Shown piece after piece: positions 12,001 to 17,751 of a DNA stretch of 64,000 nucleotides. Location: assembly GCA_963666965.1 (NCBI GenBank), contig OY762939.1, positions 868,001-932,000 of the forward strand, written 5' to 3'. A program made the translations under genes and the position numbers. Each line of letters starts with the position of its first letter. Positions within the stretch are counted from its first letter, which is position 1. Under the pieces are notes generated by a model that searched no databases, had not been told where the DNA came from, and saw only the letters and a program-made list of their open reading frames with translations. Source of the stretch: Proruminimicrobium sp963666965 (GTDB lineage: Bacteria; Elusimicrobiota; Endomicrobiia; Endomicrobiales; Endomicrobiaceae).

Positions 12001-14409
12001 ACTTTTAAAAGAGAAAATGCCGGACCGGATGATATTCTGCTTGTCTCTTTTACGACTCCGGACGATGTGAAAACCATAGAAACGGTAAAGGCCGTTATAA
12101 CTACAGGAGGAGGAACTCTCAGCCACGCGGCGATAACAACAAGAGAATTAAAAAAACCTTCTGTCGTTTTAAACGGCGCTTCATTTAAAGAATATGAAAA
12201 GGCTGCCGAGGTAACATATTATACATACGAAAAAGGTATGGAAGATATAAAAGGCTTCAATGTAATAAAAGCCAGAGAAAATACTTTTGTTTTAAAAGAA
12301 GGAGCTAAAGTTCTTGTAAACGGTGAAACGGGAAGAATATTGCTGTTTAATGATATAAATCCGTCTCTTCTTACCGAATTGCAGTCTTATATCGGCTCCG
12401 GTGATATTGAAAATATAAAGTCATTTTTTGAAAAAAATAAAGATGATGCCAATATCAGGAAACTTGTAGAATATATTTATTTTCAGACTATAGGAGAAAA
12501 ATCGCTGGAAAAAATAATGTTTGTTTTGTTTGATGATTCAATGCCGGCGTCAGTAAAACAGAAAGTCAAAGAATTAAATGTTGTTTATGTTAAAGAAAAA
12601 CTAAGAAACATATCGGAATCTTTGGAAAATCTGCAAAATATAGACAACATAAACATACGTTACAGCATAATAACAAAGCTGAATGAAAAACTTAATTACA
12701 TACGAACCATCGAAAGCAGACAGGATGTAAACGAACTTAAAAAAACAATGGCTGCTGTTCAGACTGAAATAAAAGATGCTCTAACGGAATATGTGTCCGG
12801 AATTATAAGCATAGGCAATTCTTTGTCCGATAAAAGAAAACTCAGTTCGTCAGATATTGAAAAAATAGTCAAACTTCTGCATCAGATATCCGTTTACCGT
12901 TATTTTATACCGAAAAGTGAAACAAGAAAAGATTTGCTTGAGAAGAGAGCTGAGCTTGAATCGCTTGTAACGGTTCTTGAAAACATTCTCAGAGAATATC
13001 AAATAAATAAAAAAATAAATCCGGAAGGGGAAATATGCAATTTTAATGAGATATCTTCCGATGACAGTTACAGATTCGGATCAAAAACCACGGAACTTGC
13101 AGTAATGTACAGGCTTCTTGAAAAAATCAAAGGCGTAAAAGTGCCGGCAGGAGTCGGCTTGAGCACAAATGTTTTTGAAATGTTTTTTAACGAAGCAGGT
13201 AATTCGGCGCAATATAAAAAACTTGCTTTGGATTTTGAACGTGCAATAAAGGCTAAAAATGCGGCGGATGCCAGAAAAATTGCCAGAAATATACAAAAGC
13301 TTATAGATAATTCAAAAACTCAGACGCCTGTTTTGCAAAAACAAATAGAAATTAAAATAAAAAATGCGTTGGAACACGGATCGAAATTTTCAGTAAGATC
13401 TTCCGGTGTCGGAGAAGACAGCGAAAATAAAGCTTTTGCCGGAATGGGAGAAACAAAATTAAACGTAATATACCAGGACGTATTTGCCAATATACAGGAA
13501 TGCTGGAAATCTTTTTATTCAGACAGATGCATAGATTATATGATTGAAGGCGGCAATATAGTAAAACCTGCCGTTCTTGTTCAGGAAATGATAGATGTTT
13601 CAAAGGCGGGAGTTATTTTCAGCAGAAATAAATACGGCAATACTATTATAGAAGGAGTTTACGGGCTTGGAGAGGGGATAGTGTCTGGAATGCTTACGCC
13701 CGATACGATAGAAGTTGAAACCTCAGACGGCGAAATTATAGAGTATTCCGTGGCTGATAAATATCTGAAAATAATATCAACAGAAAACGGCACCAAGGAA
13801 GAAGTTGTCACAGAAGGGGCAAAGGAAAGAGTTCTTGACGCAGAAACTGTCAAGAGAATTATGGATATAGTCAGAATGCTCGAAAAAGACGCGGGATATC
13901 CTGTTGATATAGAATACGGAATAAAAGACGATATAATATATATACTTCAGAGAAGGCCTATTACTACTTTTGAAGAAATTGCGGCAGAAAATAATGATTC
14001 AAAAATAAATTCCAAGGAACAGTCTGAAATCAAACAGATGGCCGCTCTTGTATTTGAAAAAATTCAGCAAAATGATGACATTTTATTTAATATCGCAGAT
14101 CCATCAAATGATGATGAAGCCATATCCGTTTATTTAAAAAAGAAAGATAACGGAGTAGCGGTATTTTGTATAGATGCCAAGTATTCAGGCAGCGTCAGCG
14201 CAGAGCAGATTCTTGAAAAAATAGTTGAAAGAATCAATACGGATGCCGTCGTAAGAGCAAAGTTTAACGGACTTTCTATAATTTTAAGAGTAGGTGAAAT
14301 GGAGATGGGAATATTGCCTATACCTTACATAGATGATGAAAAAGAAATTATTCCTTTAAAGAAAAATGATGACATACGCAATATAAAAACAATATTATTT
14401 TCAGCTTAA
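1..14409 (+). CDS. Giant multidomain protein with two CPBP, two phosphohistidine, two PEP-synthase ATP-grasp and one phosphatase domain (5' partial)
   Basis: The frame is open from base 1, and the residues before the first GTG (base 19) are hydrophobic and end like a signal peptide or membrane anchor. The true start therefore lies upstream of the window. Residues below count from base 19. 37-490: ChaN/Tiki-like fold (IQDLHSH at 48-54, GGFHSS at 447-452). 630-790: CPBP intramembrane protease with EExxxR (651-656), FxxxH (688-692) and HxxxN (745-749). 1255-1820: helical then beta region. 1825-1950: PEP-utiliser swivel domain, phospho-His H1878. 2178-2480: PPDK_N ATP-grasp (VRSSG near 2285, QRRP near 2474). 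2515-2645: second CPBP (E2534/E2535, H2574, H2631). 2676-2825: low-molecular-weight tyrosine phosphatase (C2683 to R2689 loop, D2801). 3406-4650: second copy of 1255-2480 with H4036 and another ATP-grasp. 4650-4796: unrecognised tail. All catalytic motifs look intact. The substrate and the biological role are unknown. Confidence 0.9.
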   Translation, partial: CFIFTGVLVDLANAVVSDKYNNNLKIDNSFITLPSDGLLTKAIDFGSDEVIINIQDLHSHAQTQRNIAKIINYIDSKYKIDGLYLEGAYSQVNTSWLKDMRKNELGRRMVEELVDAGRLGGVEYYSALSDKNTLINGIEDKELYEKNIKLLNRIIALQPEINRVFLKMERQLESVKKDYFNKDTEKLDKLVTKYKKNNISANKYYEKLVKIARQNGIDLSLYPNVRAYSELLTNSKSLNIEKVSKQFGTLINVLKAEIKYSEFAELARKSNNFKDIENIAADIQEIALKNQIFEKHKLNKLKDFFAYIEFSKNINLIEFVIEEKQLLKQLYGKLSKNKYEAEVAFLYEFMPIIKEYFFANIISDDHIRFGSDFKKFKKVWNSYFSENTAKYLYKYEQLLSEYHGNNIKRDGIFAQKIINAAGTGQSSELEGQNAIDVLKNEIGGKKLKIVVTGGFHSSGLERIAREKKVSYIQITPKITKDAVGAEEIHWNVIRGYREVLNNTINAKPLTETWIKVLFPEIIERALAASHNMPDMQKMPADERYQKIKEVVDNALKEHNADEKITVTWQIRDFDKDKTLIDAIYTDNSGTKQSVQKREYFFDVKTLTLSGAESDRIKKETYPKEDGLKVTSVLNGLFKNTKTFFYNLYTGVIAPVWEEFVFRFMPFALAGSIAASMPVSLAVFASAAAVSLISFPFAHFIADRIFLKSAYDTRTFKDFIIPSLIFTSVYLISLAFFPAIPLAGLAASVIAHSVYNLAIIVSKNISENTGNLVFKKIVSKFATARIANIFDINSLPEDFDINQELESLIQRLTKYTDESDYTVRKYYSNFENTGHSLASEIRNIQQDLKNSASLSESAKYDVFAKSVNRLYEIMVICAMTDTSEEYTSSLVFVRNFLGSFYQSAIYVKDSEGLSVFDKIIDFAITKKKIFFSYGGIIEHLIDDLYKDKREFSKKILKASYDAGFFKNGIVLRSVIGFDLAKFFYTTVSNDGGGIIVMGYDEPLLSKNEIKRFIKNDAAVNNPEYNVFLNDVISRIQYFKTLDVFANNPDIHQTTENVLKSLKDIDGTLKKDKYSVISEQLNILSEEFIKADVDVNVFRIFMPVFMFVNAKNSDDSIAVRVFNFVLQSKLADKYSKEKLSTLATIDKTDFLFEASSNIFLTDKELGVSLLAKMKEVIEANQNYKERLLLGRISERDRAYNLLPYGWSKALQSYSDLELFYDAIGRPYEELNEKSTVYERLFYRPDYLIMLANMLPDAVTGNVKSFSSPATYFRTKKHEAGRIVRDAESENKFEIFNDILENNILALAELNRGNEDSLRDSLFFLGRMIEGLKKFDTQYRSHGLNAQKAFESIDKNLRGSISAEMLAEQNKLNLWSADKIDEINSVHTLINAVHQTSISVFMNLINEEIKKDSAKEFIINPSQNNLIIYDFSKKGMRPEVKDFLAKITEANHQGTLYISGGRILYNKKLGAHSVSIFVDFDNTEDSITCTFYDSGRSDGNALRTTLLATLFAMAGFDISSFDNKVAGFGEVSTGLCELKAVWSCGTSDLRNGDKYAEFFSKAFSVVNNTKDLDYNLQGLEYDNDKNFYHEFAVPQLTLEDFKNIKATKKFPQQAYDLYLIEDKGKKHSSFLEQLRDRSANFMSSKKDDFGPVYDYFGLNGSDRNIETVEKMYVEGRIIKNDLGILEINKNYRPMSKIIEILNGNEWERDISFKQAQLLNLIDYSKIHFRTEGYIGGMIVKSGTIKLADGWLSVKAVVDAERERMQMAFVEYIGVEGSRTEMDYEDLISVLQKNGYEVERQSERSSSEKKKTINILREKNPFMKETPTAKATGLSLGTGGSITGKVAYNEVNLKNDNIWITQQIMKESVEKMDIPAGFCITSGGIYSHASIVAREKNKPAVLLQGRWTDNEIEIKYYIYSGRERNEGGFFIRETVEHTVRIKAGDIILINPETDELLLFAGAEKNKLEKLQQFIDGNNIEGLKQYLRANESDSDIGRLVEYVYYQCVGNSRLKDILDMLVAWGYEDKIGAKIDELNGIYKKNKLKSVRNIIENIEKTEDIKESYVLIKIAEKQINNIVLRKQDSEIKSLKIKIAEKKREILAEYIHYIESFKLSVGKLIKKDSFSAADIDLAVKLIEMAKYWKYFYGYNGVRELTDSLDKKVNANIKTDGETITLEGEIKTFSEIASSDKLKFGSKTTELAKINNSGRDFGIMEGVGIASGVLEIFFRDIGKSAQYSASMRELEDIIKSKDMSRFNRASEIAAQIIQMIKDSDSKLIRDYITDMKELKEGQRYAVRSSGIGEDGAAYSFAGMAKTKLNRDRASLYSDIKEIWMSFFESDTIKYMIESGQIVRPAVLVQKFIDNIKSAGVIFSSDANGDFNIEIVRGIGEGLASGKIDPDRIKVFPRDGRIEYKRALQNKKKIVALPQGGIQIEKLENIEKINRITNESDIRKILNLAYSLRQESGYPVDIEFAIDSENNISILQRRPDTAFNSKINEYELRKELSAAAKEMNLQSAADSLLTKIKIKNQKLYRMITISVVPAVEELIFRFIPFFAVGLILANPLSILPVVITSAASIFTFSYAHTVADKLIAKSEIRDWKNFLTPAVLFTGVYAAVYFCLGAVCPFVWANFAALLLSASVHSIYNKLALDGKIRKPVAEILNDENEMAKTIEKIKRLKKDILEDKSGKICFVCSGNTDRSAVAEMLFKSLMRKSGKKNIRVVSGGVYAVSSELGNGLKNEYVSELGKYGVDKDILNGFTTEMITPEHLNSDYFIAAGERQKNELIRFGVSQDKIITFAELAPSLVSDELPDPYGNRELKIKVTALINQIFENNFSSESLLKEPEQIQNSIDLTHIADLIKTLQSITSGRKDIIKNIIDNLSLIEAGTPVETRNEIVFNQIIQLKQMFDNPREYIFKTLIPLAVITKNPETGKSAIFAFIETLEREKAKIDEMAERKDKDGYYVYSERELDRYYSSLKNYTMDLFAMAYPVNSDSALEIVKTANKMGFIDHNEIPWSLRDVLKDYEDVRKYFIAISEPGTDKDLVAGIEQSVGLLSKIKIPDEKINADKEKISANLDSFKTSINTSNAQAADFAVQQLLLLAESLMKSGDLKSGSDIVKALMPLSRQIVAKTKNINEKTLQKMFSLFEIFYKAGQKENAGILVAYFIFTLQSSDSKDKTRTNSRACEYITKASNIMFDSIKNLDQNNSEYINTENEIISIFRDVAENTSGNVRVFTTMFDNLGINVKTMTVFITALKKENITAVPFIPQNGKIEYSQEFIDLITDSSSFIIIERLCQRLYFNQNGKQVALAIIEKLFKIADDPKETFERRRKAAVVLGRTAALIYSDINDDQILSLERINNLYKVLNIDSSLQESTAYFENIYGYSRYGNQEGSDKFDFTPLITKLPVEAASKNKPVLKSPVYAEHKGHINRYIPEVVIMIDDFNSLQDILKYNIIVLERIKTMTERSTKKDFDKIVEIVSGMIKILKKINAEHGDAAETALNKILASLSETELNSAAMKEQFQLSKWSENKISEIKEIHTLINAIHQTSILDFKQKIKDIGEIGKNNIRTAKFSRGDTEILAYNLSDSGKINRDIHNFLAKLASDRISIDDFVFKDDILVWTTRLFAHSVDIFINFGEKDRGISIYYNENGRKPGYAERVKYFTEVLRKLGLNVESDTVVDYSDKTPGTCGLKAVINKDFGLNEETDIAGIAAKVVLLYKYSTNLDMELEEYVDRYSYDSYVETVLNKLVDKFIAGEIWYGYNFVSNGQTAFRENMITSRSSKPNYGTVKQMLDEILENLGLEKMPERLPGRNPYEIEQSVIDKYFNNPIEQAYGEGRIVLDEKGKLVRNRNYDMMNQLIEAISKDEYDTLRQSRIINLLSRSYFNFKTVGFIGNLMFVTGTMKLSNGESLSVRGVMNPYTRRLKYAFTEIISGTGRKQLTNSELAELLISEGYKISTKQQLIGQKERARIKSFLSAQIQNTDSPEILCVGTSDGKGTYVAGNITFKRENAGPDDILLVSFTTPDDVKTIETVKAVITTGGGTLSHAAITTRELKKPSVVLNGASFKEYEKAAEVTYYTYEKGMEDIKGFNVIKARENTFVLKEGAKVLVNGETGRILLFNDINPSLLTELQSYIGSGDIENIKSFFEKNKDDANIRKLVEYIYFQTIGEKSLEKIMFVLFDDSMPASVKQKVKELNVVYVKEKLRNISESLENLQNIDNINIRYSIITKLNEKLNYIRTIESRQDVNELKKTMAAVQTEIKDALTEYVSGIISIGNSLSDKRKLSSSDIEKIVKLLHQISVYRYFIPKSETRKDLLEKRAELESLVTVLENILREYQINKKINPEGEICNFNEISSDDSYRFGSKTTELAVMYRLLEKIKGVKVPAGVGLSTNVFEMFFNEAGNSAQYKKLALDFERAIKAKNAADARKIARNIQKLIDNSKTQTPVLQKQIEIKIKNALEHGSKFSVRSSGVGEDSENKAFAGMGETKLNVIYQDVFANIQECWKSFYSDRCIDYMIEGGNIVKPAVLVQEMIDVSKAGVIFSRNKYGNTIIEGVYGLGEGIVSGMLTPDTIEVETSDGEIIEYSVADKYLKIISTENGTKEEVVTEGAKERVLDAETVKRIMDIVRMLEKDAGYPVDIEYGIKDDIIYILQRRPITTFEEIAAENNDSKINSKEQSEIKQMAALVFEKIQQNDDILFNIADPSNDDEAISVYLKKKDNGVAVFCIDAKYSGSVSAEQILEKIVERINTDAVVRAKFNGLSIILRVGEMEMGILPIPYIDDEKEIIPLKKNDDIRNIKTILFSA
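3781..7458 (+). repeat. Internal duplication of giant gene, copy 1 (residues about 1255-2480)
   Basis: This stretch encodes helical region, beta region, phosphohistidine swivel domain, helical linker and ATP-grasp domain. It matches bases 10234-13968 in the same order. Shared landmarks are HTLINAVHQTS (from residue 1378), AHSVSIFVDF, the EGRI...NYR segment, SHASIVARE and FGSKTTELA. The similarity is at protein level and clearly diverged, so this is an old duplication and not a recombining DNA repeat. Confidence 0.85.
10234..13968 (+). repeat. Internal duplication of giant gene, copy 2 (residues about 3406-4650)
   Basis: This is the second copy of the helical/beta/swivel/linker/ATP-grasp unit. 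Matching landmarks are HTLINAIHQTS (from residue 3529), AHSVDIFINF, EGRI...NYD, SHAAITTRE and FGSKTTELA. A CPBP domain precedes both copies, so the duplicated unit probably began at the CPBP domain. Only the second unit carries a tyrosine phosphatase domain between the CPBP domain and the helical part. Confidence 0.85.
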
Positions 14410-14415
14410 ATCTGT

Positions 14416-14444
14416 TTTAAAAAAAGAAATTTTATTTGTATAAT
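14416..14444 (+). promoter_or_regulatory. Probable sigma-70 promoter for ychF
   Basis: TTTAAA, 17 bases, then a perfect TATAAT preceded by TG. The -35 is only fair (4 of 6). It lies just after the stop of the giant gene, and the expected transcript starts about 60 bases before ychF. Confidence 0.45.
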
Positions 14445-14461
14445 TAACAAAAATAAAAATG

Positions 14462-14477
14462 ATAACTTTAAAGTTAT
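14462..14477 (+). promoter_or_regulatory. 16-base perfect palindrome in the ychF leader
   Basis: ATAACTTTAAAGTTAT reads the same on both strands and lies about 10 bases downstream of the expected transcription start. It could be an operator for a dimeric regulator or the base of a hairpin. In AT-rich DNA a chance palindrome is also possible. Confidence 0.35.
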
Positions 14478-14481
14478 TGTG

Positions 14482-14500
14482 CGGCAGTTTTGCCGTTTTT
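14482..14500 (+). terminator. Short terminator-like hairpin before ychF
   Basis: CGGCA/TGCCG 5-bp stem with a GTTT loop and five T. It may end transcription of the giant gene. The stem is short, and it sits directly before the ychF ribosome-binding site, so an attenuator role is equally possible. Confidence 0.35.
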
Positions 14501-14513
14501 AATAAGGAGATAT

Positions 14514-15611
14514 ATGAAACTTGGTATAGTAGGCCTTCCAAATGTCGGAAAATCGACGCTGTTTAATGCCATAACAAAAGCCGGCGCCGAATGCGCAAAT
14601 TATCCGTTTTGCACCATAGAACCTAATGTTGGAGTTGTCGCGGTCCCGGATAAAAGACTTGATTTCCTTGAGAATCTTTATAAATCAAAAAGGAAAGTTT
14701 ATGCAACAGTTGATTTTGTTGACATAGCCGGTCTTGTAAAAGGAGCCTCAAAAGGCGAAGGACTCGGCAATCAATTTTTATCACACATAAGAGAAACTGC
14801 AGCCATAGTGCATGTGGTAAGATGTTTTGAAAACGGCGATATTGCGCATGTTGAAGGTAAAATTGATCCGTTAAGAGACATAGAAATAATAGAAACAGAG
14901 TTACTTCTTTCAGATCTTGAAACAATGACAAAAAAACTCGATAAGCTTCAGAAAGATTCAAAATCCAAGGATAAAAAAATAATTGCCGAAAAAGAACTTG
15001 CCGAAAAAGTAAAAAAACATCTTGATGACGGCAAAGCGATAAGAACTCTTGAATTAAATGAAGAAGAAACAGAAATGGTGAAAAACTTTTTTTTAATAAC
15101 GGCAAAACCGGTGATATATGCCTGCAATGTTGCAGAAACAGATCTGCCTTTAATGAAAAATAAATTTACCGATATAGTTGAGAAAAGAGCCGCTGAAGAA
15201 GGGGCCCAGGCAATCCCGATATGTGCAAAGATAGAAGCCGAACTATCCGAACTGTCAGATTCCGACAGACAGACTTTTTTATCAGATCTCGGGTTAACCG
15301 AACCCGGACTTAACCGTTTAATAAAAGCAAGCTATAATCTTCTCGGACTTATAACATATCTTACGGCAGGAGAAGATGAATGCAGAGCTTGGACAATAAA
15401 AAAAGGGTTTCTTGCCCCTCAGGCGGCAGGCGTGATCCATACGGATTTTGAAAAAGGATTTATAAGGGCCGAAGTTATGACTTTCGACGATATTTTCAGG
15501 CTGGGAAACGATAAGGCCGTAAAAGAATCCGGGCATCTCAGAAGCGAAGGAAGAGATTACGAAGTCAAAGACGGCGATATTATAGAATTTAAATTTAATG
15601 TTTCAAAGTAG
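14514..15611 (+). CDS. ychF: Redox-regulated ATPase YchF (Obg-like family)
   Basis: YchF is a conserved ribosome-associated P-loop ATPase linked to stress and translation control. I chose the ATG at 14514, which has a strong AAGGAG five bases upstream; starting there gives 365 residues, the usual family length. The P-loop GLPNVGKST is at residues 7-15. The usual NKxD base-recognition motif is replaced by NVAE, the hallmark of YchF proteins that prefer ATP to GTP. The C-terminal TGS-like domain (AGEDECRAWTIKKG onward) is complete. ribF follows 6 bases downstream, so the two are probably co-transcribed. Confidence 0.96.
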   Translation: MKLGIVGLPNVGKSTLFNAITKAGAECANYPFCTIEPNVGVVAVPDKRLDFLENLYKSKRKVYATVDFVDIAGLVKGASKGEGLGNQFLSHIRETAAIVHVVRCFENGDIAHVEGKIDPLRDIEIIETELLLSDLETMTKKLDKLQKDSKSKDKKIIAEKELAEKVKKHLDDGKAIRTLELNEEETEMVKNFFLITAKPVIYACNVAETDLPLMKNKFTDIVEKRAAEEGAQAIPICAKIEAELSELSDSDRQTFLSDLGLTEPGLNRLIKASYNLLGLITYLTAGEDECRAWTIKKGFLAPQAAGVIHTDFEKGFIRAEVMTFDDIFRLGNDKAVKESGHLRSEGRDYEVKDGDIIEFKFNVSK

Positions 15612-15617
15612 GATAAA

Positions 15618-16490
15618 ATGAAAGGTTCTGTTGTTACCATAGGCACTTTTGACGGTGTCCATCTCGGACATAAAAAAATTTTGGACGATGTTATAAAAAA
15701 TGCAAAAGAAAACGGTCTTTTATCTTCCGTTATAATAATGGAAAGGCCGGTTAAAAAAGTTGACGGCGTCATTACTCTTGCAGAAGAAAAGGCTGAGATA
15801 ATATCATCGCTCGGCGCGGATAAAATAATAATTCTGCCGGTAAACAAAACAATATTAAACACAACCGCTTCTGATTTTTTAAAAAATGTAATAATCAAAC
15901 AGCTTAACGCAAAACAGATAGTTGTCGGATATAACTGCGCTTTCGGCAAAAACAGACAGGGAAATACTTCCTGGCTTAAAAAAAATGCGAAAAAATACGG
16001 CATAAAACTTACAATAATCAAACCTGTAAAAATTTCAGGACAAACAGTATCTTCGTCAAAAATAAGGGATTTTATAAAAAAAGGCGATATAGAGGCTGCA
16101 AATATGATGCTCGGCAGAATATTTGAGATAAACGGCATACATGTGCCAGGCAATAAAATAGGCAGAACGATAGGTTTTCCTACCGTGAATGTGTCAGCCG
16201 ATAAAATCAAAATTTTACCTAAAGGTATATTCGCATGCAGCATGTGCGGCAAAGACGGTGTTTTTTACACGGCTGTTTTAAATATAGGGACAAGGCCTAC
16301 TTTTAAAAATTTAAAACATAATATTGCCATTGAAGTGCATATTTTGAATTTTTACGGAAAATGGCACTCAAAGCATGTTAAAATACTTGTTACAAAGTTT
16401 ATAAGAAAAGAAAAAAAGTTTTCTGATATAAAATCTCTCCAAAATGCAATTTCATCGGATGTTAAATTGGTTCAGGATGCCGGTCTTTAA
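15618..16490 (+). CDS. ribF: Bifunctional riboflavin kinase / FAD synthetase
   Basis: It converts riboflavin to FMN and then FAD. The N-terminal nucleotidyltransferase half starts with TIGTFDGVHLGHKKIL (ATP-binding HxGH-type motif GVHLGH). SSSKIRDFIKKGDIEAAN marks its end near residue 160. The C-terminal flavokinase half carries GRTIGFPTVNV and the NIGTRPTF motif. Length (290 residues) is normal to slightly short. The segment after GTFDGVH that usually reads TFxPHP is MERP here, a small divergence. The start follows the ychF stop by six bases, with AGGA just upstream. Confidence 0.94.
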   Translation: MKGSVVTIGTFDGVHLGHKKILDDVIKNAKENGLLSSVIIMERPVKKVDGVITLAEEKAEIISSLGADKIIILPVNKTILNTTASDFLKNVIIKQLNAKQIVVGYNCAFGKNRQGNTSWLKKNAKKYGIKLTIIKPVKISGQTVSSSKIRDFIKKGDIEAANMMLGRIFEINGIHVPGNKIGRTIGFPTVNVSADKIKILPKGIFACSMCGKDGVFYTAVLNIGTRPTFKNLKHNIAIEVHILNFYGKWHSKHVKILVTKFIRKEKKFSDIKSLQNAISSDVKLVQDAGL

Positions 16491-16492
16491 AA

Positions 16493-16521
16493 TTGACTTA
16501 ACGGCTCATAAGTGATATAAT
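16493..16521 (+). promoter_or_regulatory. Strong sigma-70 promoter driving the tRNA-Leu/tRNA-CAU unit
   Basis: TTGACT, exactly 17 bases, TATAAT: 11 of 12 consensus positions. The tRNA-Leu 5' end is 17 bases after the -10. No terminator is visible between the tRNAs and the genes that follow, so this promoter may also feed the sphingolipid-type cluster. Confidence 0.85.
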
Positions 16522-16537
16522 GCGTCTTCCTTTCCGT

Positions 16538-16619
16538 GCGGATATGGCGGAATTGGCAGACGCGTACGGCTTAGGACCGTATATCGCAAGATGTGGGGGT
16601 TCAAGTCCCTCTATCCGCA
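16538..16619 (+). tRNA. tRNA-Leu(UAG)
   Basis: 82-base class II tRNA. The acceptor stem GCGGATA pairs with TATCCGC, and the discriminator is A. The anticodon stem TACGG/CCGTA encloses loop CTTAGGA, giving anticodon TAG. The variable arm is 13 bases long, and the T arm is GGGGG-TTCAAGT-CCCTC. CCA is not encoded (A is followed by CGAA), so a CCA-adding enzyme is needed. Confidence 0.96.
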
Positions 16620-16667
16620 CGAAAATCTTGATTTTCGTTGTGAAAAAAAATAAAATTACATAAGTTT

Positions 16668-16739
<72 letters not shown>

Positions 16740-16754
16740 TTTTTTATTTTAAAA

Positions 16755-17729
16755 ATGAAAGTATTGCTTACAGGCGCCAACGGTTTTGTAGGAAGCCACA
16801 TAGTTGAGGAACTTCTCTTAAACAACTATGAAGTGATTTGCGTTGTCCGCAAAAATTCAGATCTTAAATGGATTTCAAACCAAAATTTAATCATAAAATA
16901 CGGAGAACTTAACGATAAAGTGTTTATGAAAGAGGCCGTTGCTTCTTCGGATGTCATTATTCATTGCGCCGGAGCAGTAAGAGCTTTTGACTGGTCTGTT
17001 TATAAAAAAGTCAATGTTGATATTACAAAAGATATAATTGATTCAATTCTTGAATCAAATCAAACATTAAAAAAATTTATATTTATTTCATCGCAGGCCG
17101 CAATGGGTCCGGCGCCGGAAGGGCGCGCCAGAATTTTAAGCGACTCTGAAAATCCGGTTTCAGATTATGGCAAAAGCAAATTGTTGGCAGAAAAAGAGGT
17201 GAAGAAGTTAGAAGGTAAAATCCCGTATACTATCTTAAGGCCTGCCGCAGTTTACGGACCCAGAGATAAAGATATATTTACATTTTTTAGTCTTGTCAAT
17301 AAACATCTTGCTCCAAAAACGCTTCAAAAACATATCATACAGCTTGTTTTTGTAAGAGATATAGCCAAAATAATTGTAAAATCAATAAATACACCTATAA
17401 GCGACAATAAGATATATTATTTGTCGGACGGCAAAGAATATTCATGGAAAGATGTAGCAGATATAATAGCTGTTTCAAACGGCATAAAAACTGTTACTTT
17501 GCCTTTATTCGATTTTATTTTTAAAATTGCCGGAAATATTTGCGAAATTACAGGTGCAATAACAAAAAAACCTCAGGTTTTAAATCAACAAAAAATAACA
17601 GAAATGCTTCAAAAAGCATGGGTTTGCGACAATTCTCAAACTGTAAAAGACCTTGATTTTACATTTGAAAATCTTGAAAACGGCTCAAAAATAACATACA
17701 ATTGGTACTTACGGAATAAATGGTTTTAA
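16755..17729 (+). CDS. NAD(P)-dependent epimerase/dehydratase family protein, candidate ceramide-pathway reductase (CerR-like)
   Basis: Extended short-chain dehydrogenase of 324 residues. The Rossmann motif TGANGFVGSH is at residues 6-15 and the catalytic YxxxK is in SDYGKSKLLAE. The ATG at 16755 starts the Rossmann fold in register; the 13 codons upstream lie inside the tRNA gene, so I exclude them. There is no clear ribosome-binding site. In known bacterial ceramide pathways an SDR of this subclass reduces the 3-keto group made by serine palmitoyltransferase. The next two genes look like the other two enzymes of that pathway, so I infer the same role. As a stand-alone call, generic sugar epimerase or 3-beta-hydroxysteroid-type dehydrogenase remains possible. 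Confidence 0.75.
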   Translation: MKVLLTGANGFVGSHIVEELLLNNYEVICVVRKNSDLKWISNQNLIIKYGELNDKVFMKEAVASSDVIIHCAGAVRAFDWSVYKKVNVDITKDIIDSILESNQTLKKFIFISSQAAMGPAPEGRARILSDSENPVSDYGKSKLLAEKEVKKLEGKIPYTILRPAAVYGPRDKDIFTFFSLVNKHLAPKTLQKHIIQLVFVRDIAKIIVKSINTPISDNKIYYLSDGKEYSWKDVADIIAVSNGIKTVTLPLFDFIFKIAGNICEITGAITKKPQVLNQQKITEMLQKAWVCDNSQTVKDLDFTFENLENGSKITYNWYLRNKWF

Positions 17730-17751
17730 TTAATATACTTTAGGAGTAAAA

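Noticed and set aside
14623..15105. 160-codon open frame antisense to ychF
   Set aside because: Overlaps fully with ychF and has Leu/Phe-rich mirror-frame composition.
15557..16252. 231-codon open frame antisense to ribF
   Set aside because: ribF on the plus strand is a clear conserved protein; the antisense translation is low-complexity hydrophobic sequence with no family match that I recognise.
16620..16637. Hairpin CGAAAATC-TT-GATTTTCG between the two tRNAs as a terminator
   Set aside because: No T run follows it on the plus strand; more likely a processing or spacer structure.
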